Shown here: positions 41,707 through 51,448 of the stretch, one piece after another
Layout: each line of letters starts with the position of its first letter
Numbering within the stretch: the stretch's first letter is position 1
NCBI GenBank assembly: GCA_021816885.1
Contig: JAKAWS010000004.1
Span: forward strand, 1-64,000
Source: Microcaldota archaeon
Lineage (GTDB): Archaea > Micrarchaeota > Micrarchaeia > Micrarchaeales > Micrarchaeaceae
Direction: 5' to 3'
DNA length: 64,000 nucleotides
Made by a program: the position numbers and the translations under genes
Notes under the pieces: generated by a model
The model's input: the letters and a program-made list of their open reading frames with translations, nothing else
Told to the model about the DNA's origin: nothing
Database searches by the model: none

Positions 41707-42234
41707 ATGAAAACAGATAAGAAACGTGAAGTTCTCGACTTCGAATTTATTTTTAGGCTTATGAGAGAAGATTATTCTAAGAATGGCCTTGACGCAAAAT
41801 CCACTAAGTATGCGGCGAGGCGTGCACTCTCAGGAGACGAGTTCATTGAAGCCTTGCTTAGGAATAAATCAAAAGATTTCTCTGGGGTGTATATCTACAA
41901 CCTCAAGTGCGCAGGCATAGACCTAAGCTATGCGAACCTAAAAGGCGCATGGCTAAGCAATGTAGAAATACCTCGCTCTATGCTGAATGGCTCTGGGATT
42001 GATTGCGCCTATATAACAGGGAACCTCAAGGGCGTAGACTTTCGGGATTCGATTATCAGAAAATCAAGGATTGAGGGCGACCTTTCTGCCGCAGACTTCT
42101 CCCGTTCTATAATATACAGATCTGAGCTCACAGGAGTCTTCAACAAAACCATGATGGATGAGATACACATGATAGACACGACAATAACGGATAAGAAATC
42201 TTACGCGTACCTGAATGACACCAAACTCCATTGA
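41707..42234 (+). CDS. Pentapeptide-repeat-like protein
   Basis: 175 residues from ATG 41707; TTG starts at 41698 and 41701 are possible. Residues about 55-150 have repeated A(D/N)LXX-type fives (DFSGVYIYNLKCAGIDLSY, ANLKGAWLSN, DLSAADFSRS), expected to form a right-handed beta helix. The N-terminal 50 residues are helical and charged. Pentapeptide proteins often bind partner proteins; some mimic DNA and protect topoisomerases, which is of interest because Top6A is the next gene, convergent with it. That link is speculation. Confidence 0.65.
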   Translation: MKTDKKREVLDFEFIFRLMREDYSKNGLDAKSTKYAARRALSGDEFIEALLRNKSKDFSGVYIYNLKCAGIDLSYANLKGAWLSNVEIPRSMLNGSGIDCAYITGNLKGVDFRDSIIRKSRIEGDLSAADFSRSIIYRSELTGVFNKTMMDEIHMIDTTITDKKSYAYLNDTKLH

Positions 42235-42236
42235 CT

Positions 42237-43349
42237 TTACGGAAGGTAAAGTTTCCCATTTATCTTCTCTTTTATGTAATCGTCTACGAACGTGAGCCTT
42301 GGTCCCTGCAGCGAGTCCTGTTCAAGTTTGAGCTTGGTCTTTATGACCAGCTTCAGTTCATCCACCCACTCCTTGTGTTGGTTTATCCATGGGTAGTTTA
42401 GCATCTCCTGCGCCCTTTTCAGATCGAACTCTGTCGCCTTCATTGTCATGCTCTTCAGGAAGTCATACCTTTCCAGGTCTGATATGGTGACACCAAGGAA
42501 GCGCGCCTCTGGCGTAGCTATGTCTCTCCCTATGTACGCCAGGTTCATGCTTCCTGTCTTTATCGTCCAATATATGTACCATCCCCAAACATCCCCATCA
42601 TTGAAGACATATATTGGAAGACCCATGTCGGCGAACTTCCTTATCATGCGCCTGGCTCCCCTTGCAGCTTGCCCTATTGTTGACATAAGTATGCAGTTCT
42701 CCTTTTTCCAGAAACCGTCCTCGTTCAGCCTCACCCAAAGCGCATCCTTCTCCACCACCAGCACATACTTCGCTTTTATGTCTGTAAACTCAATATCGTT
42801 ATCGACATCGCTCGGTATCGACCATCCGCTCCTCCCCATCTTGCTCATGTCTATCTCTGCACCATCACCGAACTTGTCTATCACACGCATATTTCCGACC
42901 AGTACGCCCTTCCTGTTGGCATTGAGATTCAGCGATTCCCTGCGCGCACTAAGCGCTACTTCAAGGTCTTCTATCAGCGGATTCGACTCTGTCTGCTCGT
43001 TGAAAAGGTTCTCGTCTATCTCGTCTCCAAGGGAGTACTTTAGCTGATAGAAAAGACCCCTTATTGAGGTATGGAGGTTCTGCTCAAGGAAACTATGGCA
43101 TTTGGCTGCGATGGCAACGGTCTGCATGAACCTCTTCGATTGCGAGATGTTGATGAATGAGTGATCCTCGGTGTTGCCGCCCAGTCTTAGGAATCCTGCC
43201 TTCTTGTCGTATATGATGTTCGACCTTGTACGTGTCGTGACCTTGAAGCTCGGGTTCTTTACCGCTTTTATCTCGGTTGTTATTCCCTTCCCGAAATCCT
43301 CTAGTTTCACCTTTACCTTTTTTTGGTCAGGCTCCGGCTTCTTCTCCAT
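42237..43349 (-). CDS. top6A: DNA topoisomerase VI subunit A
   Basis: 370 residues. The catalytic Tyr101 lies in SIRGLFYQLK; the Toprim domain has Glu200 (VVEKDALW) and Asp251/Asp253 (NDGDVWGWY). Spo11-like winged helix N-terminal to it. Cuts both DNA strands when paired with subunit B. Top6B is normally adjacent but is not in this window: LonB lies upstream by 4 nt instead. Confidence 0.94.
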   Translation of the reverse strand: MEKKPEPDQKKVKVKLEDFGKGITTEIKAVKNPSFKVTTRTRSNIIYDKKAGFLRLGGNTEDHSFINISQSKRFMQTVAIAAKCHSFLEQNLHTSIRGLFYQLKYSLGDEIDENLFNEQTESNPLIEDLEVALSARRESLNLNANRKGVLVGNMRVIDKFGDGAEIDMSKMGRSGWSIPSDVDNDIEFTDIKAKYVLVVEKDALWVRLNEDGFWKKENCILMSTIGQAARGARRMIRKFADMGLPIYVFNDGDVWGWYIYWTIKTGSMNLAYIGRDIATPEARFLGVTISDLERYDFLKSMTMKATEFDLKRAQEMLNYPWINQHKEWVDELKLVIKTKLKLEQDSLQGPRLTFVDDYIKEKINGKLYLP

Positions 43350-43353
43350 ACGC

Positions 43354-45300
43354 TCACCTCTGACTGCTTATGAGCTCCTTTATTATCGCGTCTCTTTTCT
43401 TCGACTTCTTTATAGAAGCCCTTATCACGTCCGCGAAGCTCTTGGCCGGTATTATTTTTACCTTTTTTAGGGAGTCTTTGCTTAGGTAGACATCGCCTAC
43501 ATTCGATGCTGGTATCAATACCTTCCTTATTCCAGCGCTGACTGCAGCTTCTACCTTGCTTGTGACCCCCCCAACCGGAAGGACTTCACCCCTTATCGAT
43601 AGAGAGCCTGTCATAGCTATGTTCTGGTCTATGGGTAAGTTTTCCATGGCTGAGAGGATGCTTATCGCCACGGATATGCTTGCACTATCGCCTTCCACCC
43701 CTTGATATGTCTGTAGGAACTGTACATGCATGTCGAAGTTCGAGACATCCTTGCCCATATGTTTCTTTATTATTGCACTCACGTTCTTTACCGCCTCGCT
43801 CGCTATCTTTCCAAGCTTGCCGGTAGGTATGAACTTTCCTTCGTACTTCGAACTGGCAGGTGTGACTTCCGCCACTATCGGCAATATTATGCCTGAAGCA
43901 GTTATGCTTCCACCCAGTACGGCAAGTCCGTTGACTCTGCCCACTTTGTAGCCTCTGTTCACAAACACCTTGTAATCCTTTATGTTCTCAACAGTGCTGC
44001 GTACGACCTGCGTCTCGATGCTGTCTGCCAGTACTTTCGCTTTTACAACCTCGACTTTTGTGACCGTCTTTTTGCCTTCTTCTACAGCGATGTCTCCTGC
44101 TGCTCTCACAAGGCCGCCCAGGTCCCTTAAGACAAGGGAGAGCCTGCCCTTCCTGCCTGATCTTCTCTTAGCTTCTTCAATTATCTCTTCTATCGCGGAT
44201 CCGTCGAAATCGGGTATCTTCTTGTCCTTCTTTATCTCCTGCGCGACAAACTGCCCGAGGAGCTCCCTGTTGCGTTTTGTGTCGGGCATCGTCGACTCCA
44301 TATACACCTCATATCCGTAGCCTCTTATCCTAGACCTCAGAGCCGGATGCATCCGAGTTATATCTTGCAGGTTTCCTGCTGCGACGAGTATGAAATCGCA
44401 GGGCACTGGCTCTGTCCTGACGAGCGCGCCAGAACTCATCTCGCTCTGCCCCGTAATAGGGTATCTTTTCTCCTGCATAGCGGTAAGTATCTCCTGCTGC
44501 GATCTCGGATCCATGCTAGCTATCTCATCTATGAAAAGTACTCCGTGGTTCGCTTTGTGTATGCTGCCGCCCTCTACCCGGAGATGGGCAGGGGTGCCAA
44601 GCCCACCTGTTTGCAGAGGATCATGCCTCACATCACCGAAAAGGGAGCCGGCGCGCGCGCCGGTCGAGTCTATGAAAGGCGCGCTCTTCCTGTTCGAATT
44701 ATCCACTATCAACTTTGGCTCGTCCATGAGTCCAATTCCCGGGAATCCGCCCCTCCTTGTCATAGTGCCTACGAACAATGCCGCCGAGCCGAAAACCATT
44801 ATTCCGAGAAGTAGAGCTGAGAGCACAATAAGGTCATAACCTTTTATCAGGCCGCTGAACGATAATCCTATTATTATGATGACGATGGCTATTATTATAG
44901 GGGTCACTATAGAACCGGAGCTGCTGAACGGAATACGGTTGTTCATCCTTGCCTTCTGCACCTCGTGCCTACCCTGACCGTCCCCTCCTGCGTTGAATGC
45001 CTCTTGTGTTGGGTATGTCTTTACGCTCTTTATTACCGGCTGATTTTCGTCGTTCTGGTTTCTATAGACAAGTATGTCCTCAAGCTCTGTGGCAGGCAGA
45101 AGCTCTGCCATGGCCTGCGCCAGCATAGTTTTGCCGATTCCAGGATCGCCTATGAGCAGAACGTTCCTTCTCTGCTTCGCAGCCTTCTTGATAATCCTGA
45201 CGGCATTATCTTGGCCTATTACCTGATCGATAAGCTTATCAGGTATGCTTATCGCAGCCGAGGTCGTGCCTTTCTCTTGTTTCTTTGCCATAAAAACCAT
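43354..45300 (-). CDS. lonB: Membrane-anchored ATP-dependent protease LonB
   Basis: 648 residues; start at 45300 or ATG 45291. Walker [13 protein letters not shown] (about 56-67); two membrane helices inserted in the AAA domain at about 128-178; Walker [12 protein letters not shown]; sensor [16 protein letters not shown]-terminal protease with catalytic Ser in GDSASIS and Lys in [11 protein letters not shown]. Archaeal LonB is the main membrane protein-quality protease. Followed by Top6A after 4 nt. An inverted repeat lies just upstream of the start. Confidence 0.94.
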   Translation of the reverse strand: MVFMAKKQEKGTTSAAISIPDKLIDQVIGQDNAVRIIKKAAKQRRNVLLIGDPGIGKTMLAQAMAELLPATELEDILVYRNQNDENQPVIKSVKTYPTQEAFNAGGDGQGRHEVQKARMNNRIPFSSSGSIVTPIIIAIVIIIIGLSFSGLIKGYDLIVLSALLLGIMVFGSAALFVGTMTRRGGFPGIGLMDEPKLIVDNSNRKSAPFIDSTGARAGSLFGDVRHDPLQTGGLGTPAHLRVEGGSIHKANHGVLFIDEIASMDPRSQQEILTAMQEKRYPITGQSEMSSGALVRTEPVPCDFILVAAGNLQDITRMHPALRSRIRGYGYEVYMESTMPDTKRNRELLGQFVAQEIKKDKKIPDFDGSAIEEIIEEAKRRSGRKGRLSLVLRDLGGLVRAAGDIAVEEGKKTVTKVEVVKAKVLADSIETQVVRSTVENIKDYKVFVNRGYKVGRVNGLAVLGGSITASGIILPIVAEVTPASSKYEGKFIPTGKLGKIASEAVKNVSAIIKKHMGKDVSNFDMHVQFLQTYQGVEGDSASISVAISILSAMENLPIDQNIAMTGSLSIRGEVLPVGGVTSKVEAAVSAGIRKVLIPASNVGDVYLSKDSLKKVKIIPAKSFADVIRASIKKSKKRDAIIKELISSQR

Positions 45301-45318
45301 TAGGGCTTATTGTAATGA

Positions 45319-45332
45319 AGAACATATGTTCT
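45319..45332 (-). promoter_or_regulatory. Perfect palindrome at the lonB start
   Basis: AGAACATATGTTCT, a 14-bp perfect palindrome, lies 19 nt upstream of the lonB start codon where transcription should begin. It looks like an operator for a dimeric repressor, for example a stress regulator. No TATA box of good quality is obvious at the expected distance. Confidence 0.4.
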
Positions 45333-45374
45333 TGTTAGAAAGAGTTTTTAGCCCTTTATGTTTTCCTGTGAGAG

Positions 45375-45430
45375 CATAGTGACCTCCTCCCCTACCTAAA
45401 GGTAGGGGCTTCCTCCGTAGGTACTGCGGA
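45375..45430 (-). ncRNA. Probable omega (reRNA) scaffold end of TnpB
   Basis: In IS605 elements the guide RNA of TnpB overlaps the 3' end of tnpB and runs to the right end. Here a 9-bp hairpin (CCCCTACCT/AGGTAGGGG, loop AA, 45389-45408) sits exactly there, with the tnpB stop codon in its stem. The guide segment would be the bases past the right end, around 45355-45378. Transcription is not shown by sequence. Confidence 0.4.
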
Positions 45431-46654
45431 GTATGTTCTCAGTTCCTCGACACTGCTTGCCCTTCCTGTTGAATGGTAGAGGCAAATATCTCCCTGAGCG
45501 TTAGTTCGGGCAAGCCCTGCCCTACCTCTTTTGAGTATGTTCATCGATGCGTTTACATCCCGGTCCATCGTGAGACCGCATGCGCTGCAGTTGTAAATAC
45601 GGTCTTCGAGCGTGAGTTTATCTTTATCTTTCTTCACGCTGCCGCATCTGTTGCACTCCTGTGTAGTATCCTTTGCAGGTACTGTTACGAATCCCATACC
45701 GGCACTTTCAGCCTTGTATGAGAGCATGCTTATGAATCTGTTCCACGAAGCGTTCTGGATTGACTGTGCAAGCCTGTGGTTCTTCTCCATGTTCTGTATG
45801 TTCAGCGATTCTACTGCAAACGAAGTGTAACCCTCATTGACCAGCTTGTCAGACAGTTTGTGCATGAAGTCGTTTGACTGGTTTGTCACGTTGTTCCACT
45901 CCTTTTGGAGTTTCTCCTTTGCTGTCTGCCTTCTCTTCGAACCCTTTTTCCTTCTTGCAACTATTCTCTGCCATTTTGCAATCCTTTTCTCTTTCTGTTT
46001 GAAGAATTTGGGTTTCTGTATGGTTTTGCCGTCTGACAATGCAACGAAGTTGTTGAGTCCCATGTCGATGCCGACCGGGTTTATGTCATTTACTTCTGTG
46101 GGGTTATTCCCGTTTGTTGCAGTGAAGATTGCGTAGTACTTTCTGCATTCCTTCTTTATTGTAAGCGTCTTTACCGTACCTTCCATCTGCCTGTGCATAT
46201 CTATCTTCATCCTACCTATTCGTGAAACTCTGAGCAGGTCTGTCTTTCGTTCCTTCTCTATTGAGAATGAACCGTTGTCCTGCGGATAGACTATACTGTA
46301 ATACCTGTCAATCGATTTGAAGCGTGGAAAACCTACCTTGGTGTTCTTTCCATGTTTCTTCTCCTTTACCCTCCTGAAGAAGTTCGCATATGCTTTTATG
46401 AGCCTCATGAATACTTCCTGACGTGTCTGTGAGTACAGTTTCAGGAAATCTTTGTCCTCGTTTATTGACTCTTGCATGTATTTATTGAATGTTGCCATAT
46501 TCACTTTTGACTTTTCGCCCTTCCTGTATTCTTCCTTTACTCTCTCCAGAATCTTATTGTAAAGTCGCTGCGCAAGTATTATGCGCTGGTTTATCTCTTT
46601 CTGCCTCTTTGCATCAGGATAAATCCTGAACCTATAAGCCTTGAGAGAACCCAC
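45392..46654 (-). CDS. tnpB: TnpB RNA-guided nuclease (OrfB)
   Basis: 420 residues, intact. N-terminal helix-turn-helix-like domain (OrfB), then RuvC-like nuclease: Asp197 (GIDMGLNNFVAL), Glu282 (FAVESLNI), and Asp364/366 in MDRDVNASMNIL; zinc finger with Cys334, 337, 356, 359. All catalytic residues are present, so it should be active. TnpB cuts DNA matched by its guide RNA and helps its element persist. ATG start; no partner transposase in the window. Confidence 0.93.
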   Translation of the reverse strand: MGSLKAYRFRIYPDAKRQKEINQRIILAQRLYNKILERVKEEYRKGEKSKVNMATFNKYMQESINEDKDFLKLYSQTRQEVFMRLIKAYANFFRRVKEKKHGKNTKVGFPRFKSIDRYYSIVYPQDNGSFSIEKERKTDLLRVSRIGRMKIDMHRQMEGTVKTLTIKKECRKYYAIFTATNGNNPTEVNDINPVGIDMGLNNFVALSDGKTIQKPKFFKQKEKRIAKWQRIVARRKKGSKRRQTAKEKLQKEWNNVTNQSNDFMHKLSDKLVNEGYTSFAVESLNIQNMEKNHRLAQSIQNASWNRFISMLSYKAESAGMGFVTVPAKDTTQECNRCGSVKKDKDKLTLEDRIYNCSACGLTMDRDVNASMNILKRGRAGLARTNAQGDICLYHSTGRASSVEELRTYSAVPTEEAPTFR

Positions 46655-46715
46655 ATAGGAGCAGGGGATTGCATATTTTTATACTTTGCTACAGTATACA
46701 CCTAGTGCAATTCAT

Positions 46716-46735
46716 CCACGACTTAAAAGTCGCGG
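46716..46735 (-). repeat. Left-end hairpin of the IS605-type element
   Basis: CCACGACTT-AA-AAGTCGCGG, 8 of 9 paired, upstream of tnpB. The same hairpin with flanks GCAAGAAA on one side and GTGGAT on the other recurs at 14471-14503. Confidence 0.65.
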
Positions 46736-46889
46736 TTTTCTTGCATTAACGTATATAAAGTTATGGTTATCGTCCTGCTCAAGATAAACCCTCCGTTACA
46801 CGTTTTTAGCCCTAAAGGCCCTTCTCTGGCCTCTTTCTTTTGGAATGCTCCGCACAGTAATATAACACTGCACAAATAAGGTAAGCTAA

Positions 46890-47600
46890 TCAATTTTTGG
46901 GAGAGGGATTCCTGAGAAGAGATCCGATACCGTTCGATGTGCTAGGAGTCATGCACAGATTGCCATTCCCGAGTTTTTCGACCTTTACGATCTCGCCGAC
47001 TTTGTATGGGCTATTGTAGTTTGCCGAAACGCTCGGGTTCCCTAATTGAAAGTAACGCCCATGTGTATAGACAGTGTACACAGGATTGTACTTTGTGTGG
47101 TAGCCGCTGCCCGACCCCCTCGGATAATTAATTGTGCCGCTGTTTTGCTGATGGCCGAGAAACATGCCGGCTAATGCGCCGACTCCTGCGCCCAGGACTC
47201 CGCCTCTGTATGAACCGCTTACCCCTCCGCCAAGCAATCCCCCTATTGCAGCACCGACTCCCGCGTTCTGATAACTCTGATACCTCGCTTGATTCTGGGT
47301 TTGCGCCTGTAATTGCGCCTGTTGGCGCTCTAAATAAAGCCTTCTACGCATCTGCTGTTGCTGCACATTCGGGTTTGTGCTCTGCGCTGCTGAAACTGGA
47401 ACCCAGTTAACTGATATTATCTTTCCTTCTACTGAGCTTACAGGTATGCCATTCGGACAAGAAAGGTATACATCTTGCGTATATGCATACGCTGGTACGC
47501 TGCTTATTGATATTGCCATGCCGGCAGCTAATGCAGTCGCTCCCACTGTCCTTAAAAATCCAGAACATTTTGTATTTTTATTTTCCTTTTGATTCTCCAT
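46890..47600 (-). CDS. Secreted glycine-zipper protein
   Basis: 236 residues. Signal peptide (hydrophobic about 17-37, cut near AYA), a Gln-rich helical linker (QQQQMRRRLYLERQQAQLQAQ), then a glycine zipper at about 112-150 (GVGAAIGGLLGGGVSG, LGAGVGALAGMFLG). This is the layout of bacterial 17-kDa antigen/SlyB-type proteins, in which the glycine hairpin inserts in a membrane. The C-terminal part has an SH3-like look (GEIVKVEKLGNGNLCM). Unusual in an archaeon; could come from bacteria. Confidence 0.65.
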   Translation of the reverse strand: MENQKENKNTKCSGFLRTVGATALAAGMAISISSVPAYAYTQDVYLSCPNGIPVSSVEGKIISVNWVPVSAAQSTNPNVQQQQMRRRLYLERQQAQLQAQTQNQARYQSYQNAGVGAAIGGLLGGGVSGSYRGGVLGAGVGALAGMFLGHQQNSGTINYPRGSGSGYHTKYNPVYTVYTHGRYFQLGNPSVSANYNSPYKVGEIVKVEKLGNGNLCMTPSTSNGIGSLLRNPSPKN

Positions 47601-47653
47601 CTTACCACCGATATGCCTATTGCAGTATTACATATATAAACATTTTTACGGCC

Positions 47654-50485
47654 CTATAATATCTCGATTGCCGGCCTTTCTGGCGTGGCCCTCTGCGCTC
47701 TCGGCGATGCCGAACTCGGCTCGTATTCAACGTGTACTGGTATGCCTACAATCCCGGTCATGTGCCTTTCTTCGTCTTTCAACAGGGCTGTGGTCTCTTC
47801 CTGATTCGCCTGCCGCATCGTTCTGAGCTGCTGTATGCCTTTTGTAAATTGGGAAAGAAACTTCGAGACCTCTTCTTTAGACACATCCCCATATCCCTTT
47901 TCTATCGCTTCTCTCATGTTCCTACCTTTTGCCAGGTTGTTATACGCTTCCAGCTTCCATTGTGCTGCAACTATGACCTTTGCCTCTTTCGGCATCGCCC
48001 CGCTCCTTGATTTCTCGGTAAGCCTTATCACATCATTTATATCCGATATTATCTTTTCAATCTTATCCTCTGTCTCCATTCTGGATTCATCTATCATTGA
48101 TTCATCGGCCACAGGCCAGCGCTCCGATTCTATAAGTCCTTCATGCCCTAATCTGGCCCACATTTCATCGGCAAAGTGAGGCATTGATGGGGAAAGCATT
48201 ATCGACACCTTCTCCAAGAACTCTTGCATGACCGCTTGGTTGTTGCCGCCCCTATTCAGATAGTGTCTGAGCTCGTTTATCGATTCGTAATATATCATGA
48301 TGTATGCATGTCTTAGAGACACCACATCCATCGCCTTTGTCGCCTCCTTTATTTTAAAGTTAAGTTTCGAATAGAGCCAATAATCGATGTGGGAAAGACC
48401 GCCTGTGCCCATAGTTTTAGTGTCTTCTACGGCAGATATCAACGCTTCGTTCTTTCCGATTATGCTGTCGGCAGCCGACATAGTAAACACTACCTCTGTA
48501 TCTAGGTCTCCGGTCGTTATCTCTATGAATCTTAGGACGTCGGCCCCTATTCTCTGTGCCCCTTCTTTTATCGGAATCACATTGCCCTCGCTTTTGCTCA
48601 TCTTCTTTCCCTCATAGTTGACAAGTCCATTCGTGACTATCTGGCTGGGCCATAGGCTTTTTGGCAGAAGTCCGACATGGTTAAACATGTACATGACAAG
48701 GTGGCTGTATATCAGGTCTGTACCGGAATGTCTAGATGTAAATGAGTACCAGTAGTCGAGCTGCTCTTTGCACTTTTTGATTGTTATCGTATCGATGCCT
48801 GTCGCTTCGCTTACTTTATCGATGTCGATGTTTCCTAGATATACGTAATCGAAAAACTCGTGCTTTAGTTGTTCCGCTTTTATGCCCGTGTTCTCTAGGA
48901 TGTGGATATATGTATAGAGCGTTGGATATATCGTGGAGTCAGAAAGCGACTCGATTATATGATTGGGGTTGAGGGGAAAACGTGTCCCCATCCCCTGCGC
49001 ACGTTCTGCCGGCCTAAGGTTAAGCCAACCTACCACATAATTGAAGGCGTTTAGTGTGGATGTTGGAACTATGTTCATCTTCTTCATGTGCTCTCTTACA
49101 GCCTCTTTCCACTTTTCATCGCCGTAATTTATGAACCATTGGTCCTCCACGAGCTTCGGCACCACCTTAGTGCCGCATCTGCAGTAGACATGCCCATAAT
49201 TCTTTACCATGCTTATTGTGTCAAGAAGACCCTTCTCTTTTATCTCTTGCGCTATTACCTCTCTCGCTTCTGATACCGGCATACCGTCATGCTCACCGTC
49301 AGCCATCAAACCGAATTTTTGCTCCTCAAGGTACTCTGCCTTTGTAGCTAATTCAAGCACATCACTATCTGCATTATAATCTGCATGCAGTGACTCAAGA
49401 TACGCAAGAGCCGGAATCTCGGCGGCCGACAGCAGCACCTTGGAACGGTCTGGCCCTAGTTTAAGATTTATTACCTTTTTGTATTCTATCTGGCCGATGG
49501 TCCCTTCAGCCCTCATCTTTTCAAGGGCGGCATAGTCAAATGGCGCGTGTGCTGGTACTGACATGACTACCCCCGTAGCAAAATCCGGTTTGACAAACAT
49601 GCCATGCAGCACCGGAACGCGCTCTGAATTGATCGGATTCACTGCAATGTGGTTTATTAATTCTCCGCCTTTAACGTCCGAGATCTCCGTTATCTTGGTC
49701 TGCAGTTTTAGTATTTCGGCTGATTTCTTTGCGAGGTACACCTTTTTGCCGTTAAGCTCTGCAACTACGTAATTTTCCTCTCTGTTAATGAATAGGTTGG
49801 TTACTCCTGAGACGGTCTCCGGCCTGTATGTTGCGCACGGGTAATAAATTCCCGTGGATTCATCCTTAAACTCTACGACCGCCATTTCTTCTATCTCCGG
49901 GCTCACATCCCCTTTTGTATCGTGCTGCCCGACGGCATTCACCTCATTTGTGCACCAGCCTATTATGTACTTGCCAGTGACTAGATATCCCTTCCTCTTT
50001 AACATGTCAAACTGCCATTCGACCATCTTGCTGAATTTATCGTCGGTGGAACTGAAGCTTCTCCTCCAATCTATGCTCAATCCGCCAAGTCTGAACGCTT
50101 CGGCAATCATCTTATGGAAATAGTCCGCTACTGCTTCTGGCGTGGTAAGTTTCGAAATGTCTTCTTCTGGGACACCATACGCCTTTAGCGTATCGAATAT
50201 CTCGCTGTCATTCGATTTTATCCTCTTTGCGATAGCCAATGTCGGAGTCCCTGTCTTGTGGAATCCCATTGAAAAAAGGACGTTTTTCCCCCGGAAGCGT
50301 AGATATCTTGCATATAAGTCAGCTGTCCCGTATGTCCTTAGGTGCCCTATGTGGAGAGGCATGTTAAGATATGGAAATGCGGCAGTCACAAGGCAGCCGG
50401 GCCTGCTATCAGGCTCTGCCTCGAATATCTTTGCGTCATCCCATCTTTTTCTCCACTTCGCCTCAATTTCTTTGTAGTCTATCAT
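47654..50485 (-). CDS. leuS: Leucyl-tRNA synthetase
   Basis: 943 residues, archaeal/eukaryotic type. HIGH motif as HIGHLRTYG (about 41-49), KMSKS as GKKMSKSEGNV (about 625), a large CP1 editing domain between them, and CP1-side GTG..SVPAH (VVMSVPAHAPFDYAAL). It charges tRNA-Leu. Transcribed alone, 53 nt downstream of nothing on its strand. Ends with a short Pro/Arg-rich tail. Confidence 0.95.
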   Translation of the reverse strand: MIDYKEIEAKWRKRWDDAKIFEAEPDSRPGCLVTAAFPYLNMPLHIGHLRTYGTADLYARYLRFRGKNVLFSMGFHKTGTPTLAIAKRIKSNDSEIFDTLKAYGVPEEDISKLTTPEAVADYFHKMIAEAFRLGGLSIDWRRSFSSTDDKFSKMVEWQFDMLKRKGYLVTGKYIIGWCTNEVNAVGQHDTKGDVSPEIEEMAVVEFKDESTGIYYPCATYRPETVSGVTNLFINREENYVVAELNGKKVYLAKKSAEILKLQTKITEISDVKGGELINHIAVNPINSERVPVLHGMFVKPDFATGVVMSVPAHAPFDYAALEKMRAEGTIGQIEYKKVINLKLGPDRSKVLLSAAEIPALAYLESLHADYNADSDVLELATKAEYLEEQKFGLMADGEHDGMPVSEAREVIAQEIKEKGLLDTISMVKNYGHVYCRCGTKVVPKLVEDQWFINYGDEKWKEAVREHMKKMNIVPTSTLNAFNYVVGWLNLRPAERAQGMGTRFPLNPNHIIESLSDSTIYPTLYTYIHILENTGIKAEQLKHEFFDYVYLGNIDIDKVSEATGIDTITIKKCKEQLDYWYSFTSRHSGTDLIYSHLVMYMFNHVGLLPKSLWPSQIVTNGLVNYEGKKMSKSEGNVIPIKEGAQRIGADVLRFIEITTGDLDTEVVFTMSAADSIIGKNEALISAVEDTKTMGTGGLSHIDYWLYSKLNFKIKEATKAMDVVSLRHAYIMIYYESINELRHYLNRGGNNQAVMQEFLEKVSIMLSPSMPHFADEMWARLGHEGLIESERWPVADESMIDESRMETEDKIEKIISDINDVIRLTEKSRSGAMPKEAKVIVAAQWKLEAYNNLAKGRNMREAIEKGYGDVSKEEVSKFLSQFTKGIQQLRTMRQANQEETTALLKDEERHMTGIVGIPVHVEYEPSSASPRAQRATPERPAIEIL

Positions 50486-50564
50486 TCGGATACCAGCTAA
50501 ATGTAAAGGTTATAAAGTATAAGTAATAAAAGGTTTTATAGATTTGTTTAGGCGTTGTGTGCTA

Positions 50565-51446
50565 ATGGAACTTGTTTATATAAGGTTAGGCAGCATCATA
50601 GCGATAGCGCTAATATACATGCTATTCGACGTATTCAATAATAGGGACATACCTACAGTGTTTGTTTATGCTACCCTCGCATATGGGGCTGTACTGACCA
50701 TCTTATACTTTAACCTCTACACTGCGCTCTTGAGCGCGGGAATCGCAATAGCCATACTTGCGGTAGGATATGTCGTATATAAGATCGGGCAGCTTGGCGC
50801 TGCAGATGTAATAGAGATTGCTGCTATATCACTGGTGCTCCCTATCCAGAACATAATACCGCTACAGGCACAGCTATTTCAAGGAATGCCTTTCGCAATC
50901 TCTGTAATAATCGATAGCGGCATCGTAGCACTTGTCATGGTTCCGCTCTATTATATACCGAAGTCGTATTCTATTCTCAGACATGACTTTCTTTCCAAGA
51001 TCGAGAAAAGAGATATACGCAGAAGCGTGGTCACGTTTGTTGCTTACTCGCTTTTCTTCCTCTTTCTCATATACTATGGAATAAGCACAATCGGATTCGC
51101 GATAATGACAGTAGCAATTGTGTGCGTAGCGCTTATTACATTGCTTGAAAGGCCAATGACGCTTTCCATGATATCCTACCAGAAACCCAACAAGATATAT
51201 CAGGAGGACATAATAGCGATAAACCTTATGGACAAGACGTCCGTATCGGCCATCAAAGAGAAAGTGCCGGAATTCGGCAGGCTTATGACCAATGGATTGC
51301 TTGACGATTTAAGGACCAAGGTCCCTGAGGTCAAGCTCCCGGTCTACCGGAATGCGATACCGTTCGCGGTCCCAATATTCGCGGGAGTGATACTCGCCTT
51401 GTTTGTCGGGAACCTTCTCGTTTTTATCATGCCTTTTGGGATGTGA
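50565..51446 (+). CDS. Prepilin/preflagellin peptidase (A24 family)
   Basis: 293 residues from ATG 50565, with a TATA-like TTTTATAG about 30 nt upstream. Eight or so hydrophobic segments. The two catalytic Asp are seen: one in FDVFNNRDIP (about 22-31) and one in LGAADVIE (about 86-93, the GxGD position, here GAAD). It cleaves class III signal peptides of archaellins and pilins before the hydrophobic helix. A pilin-like substrate is encoded 2.3 kb away at 53772. Confidence 0.82.
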   Translation: MELVYIRLGSIIAIALIYMLFDVFNNRDIPTVFVYATLAYGAVLTILYFNLYTALLSAGIAIAILAVGYVVYKIGQLGAADVIEIAAISLVLPIQNIIPLQAQLFQGMPFAISVIIDSGIVALVMVPLYYIPKSYSILRHDFLSKIEKRDIRRSVVTFVAYSLFFLFLIYYGISTIGFAIMTVAIVCVALITLLERPMTLSMISYQKPNKIYQEDIIAINLMDKTSVSAIKEKVPEFGRLMTNGLLDDLRTKVPEVKLPVYRNAIPFAVPIFAGVILALFVGNLLVFIMPFGM

Positions 51447-51448
51447 AT

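Larger units (their letters stand above)
45375..46750 (-). mobile_element. IS200/IS605-family element, TnpB only
   Basis: About 1.37 kb with one gene, tnpB. Left end (minus-strand 5' side): hairpin at 46716-46735 with the GCAAGAAAACCGCGACTT stretch. Right end: hairpin at 45389-45408 overlapping the tnpB stop. No TnpA (Y1 transposase) gene is present, so mobility would need one in trans. It lies between lonB and the glycine-zipper gene. A solo left end of the same family lies at 14466. Exact boundaries are not determined. Confidence 0.75.

Noticed and set aside
45392-46654. TnpB as a Cas12-type effector of a CRISPR system
   Set aside because: No repeat array or Cas1/Cas2 is present; length and IS605-like ends fit TnpB.
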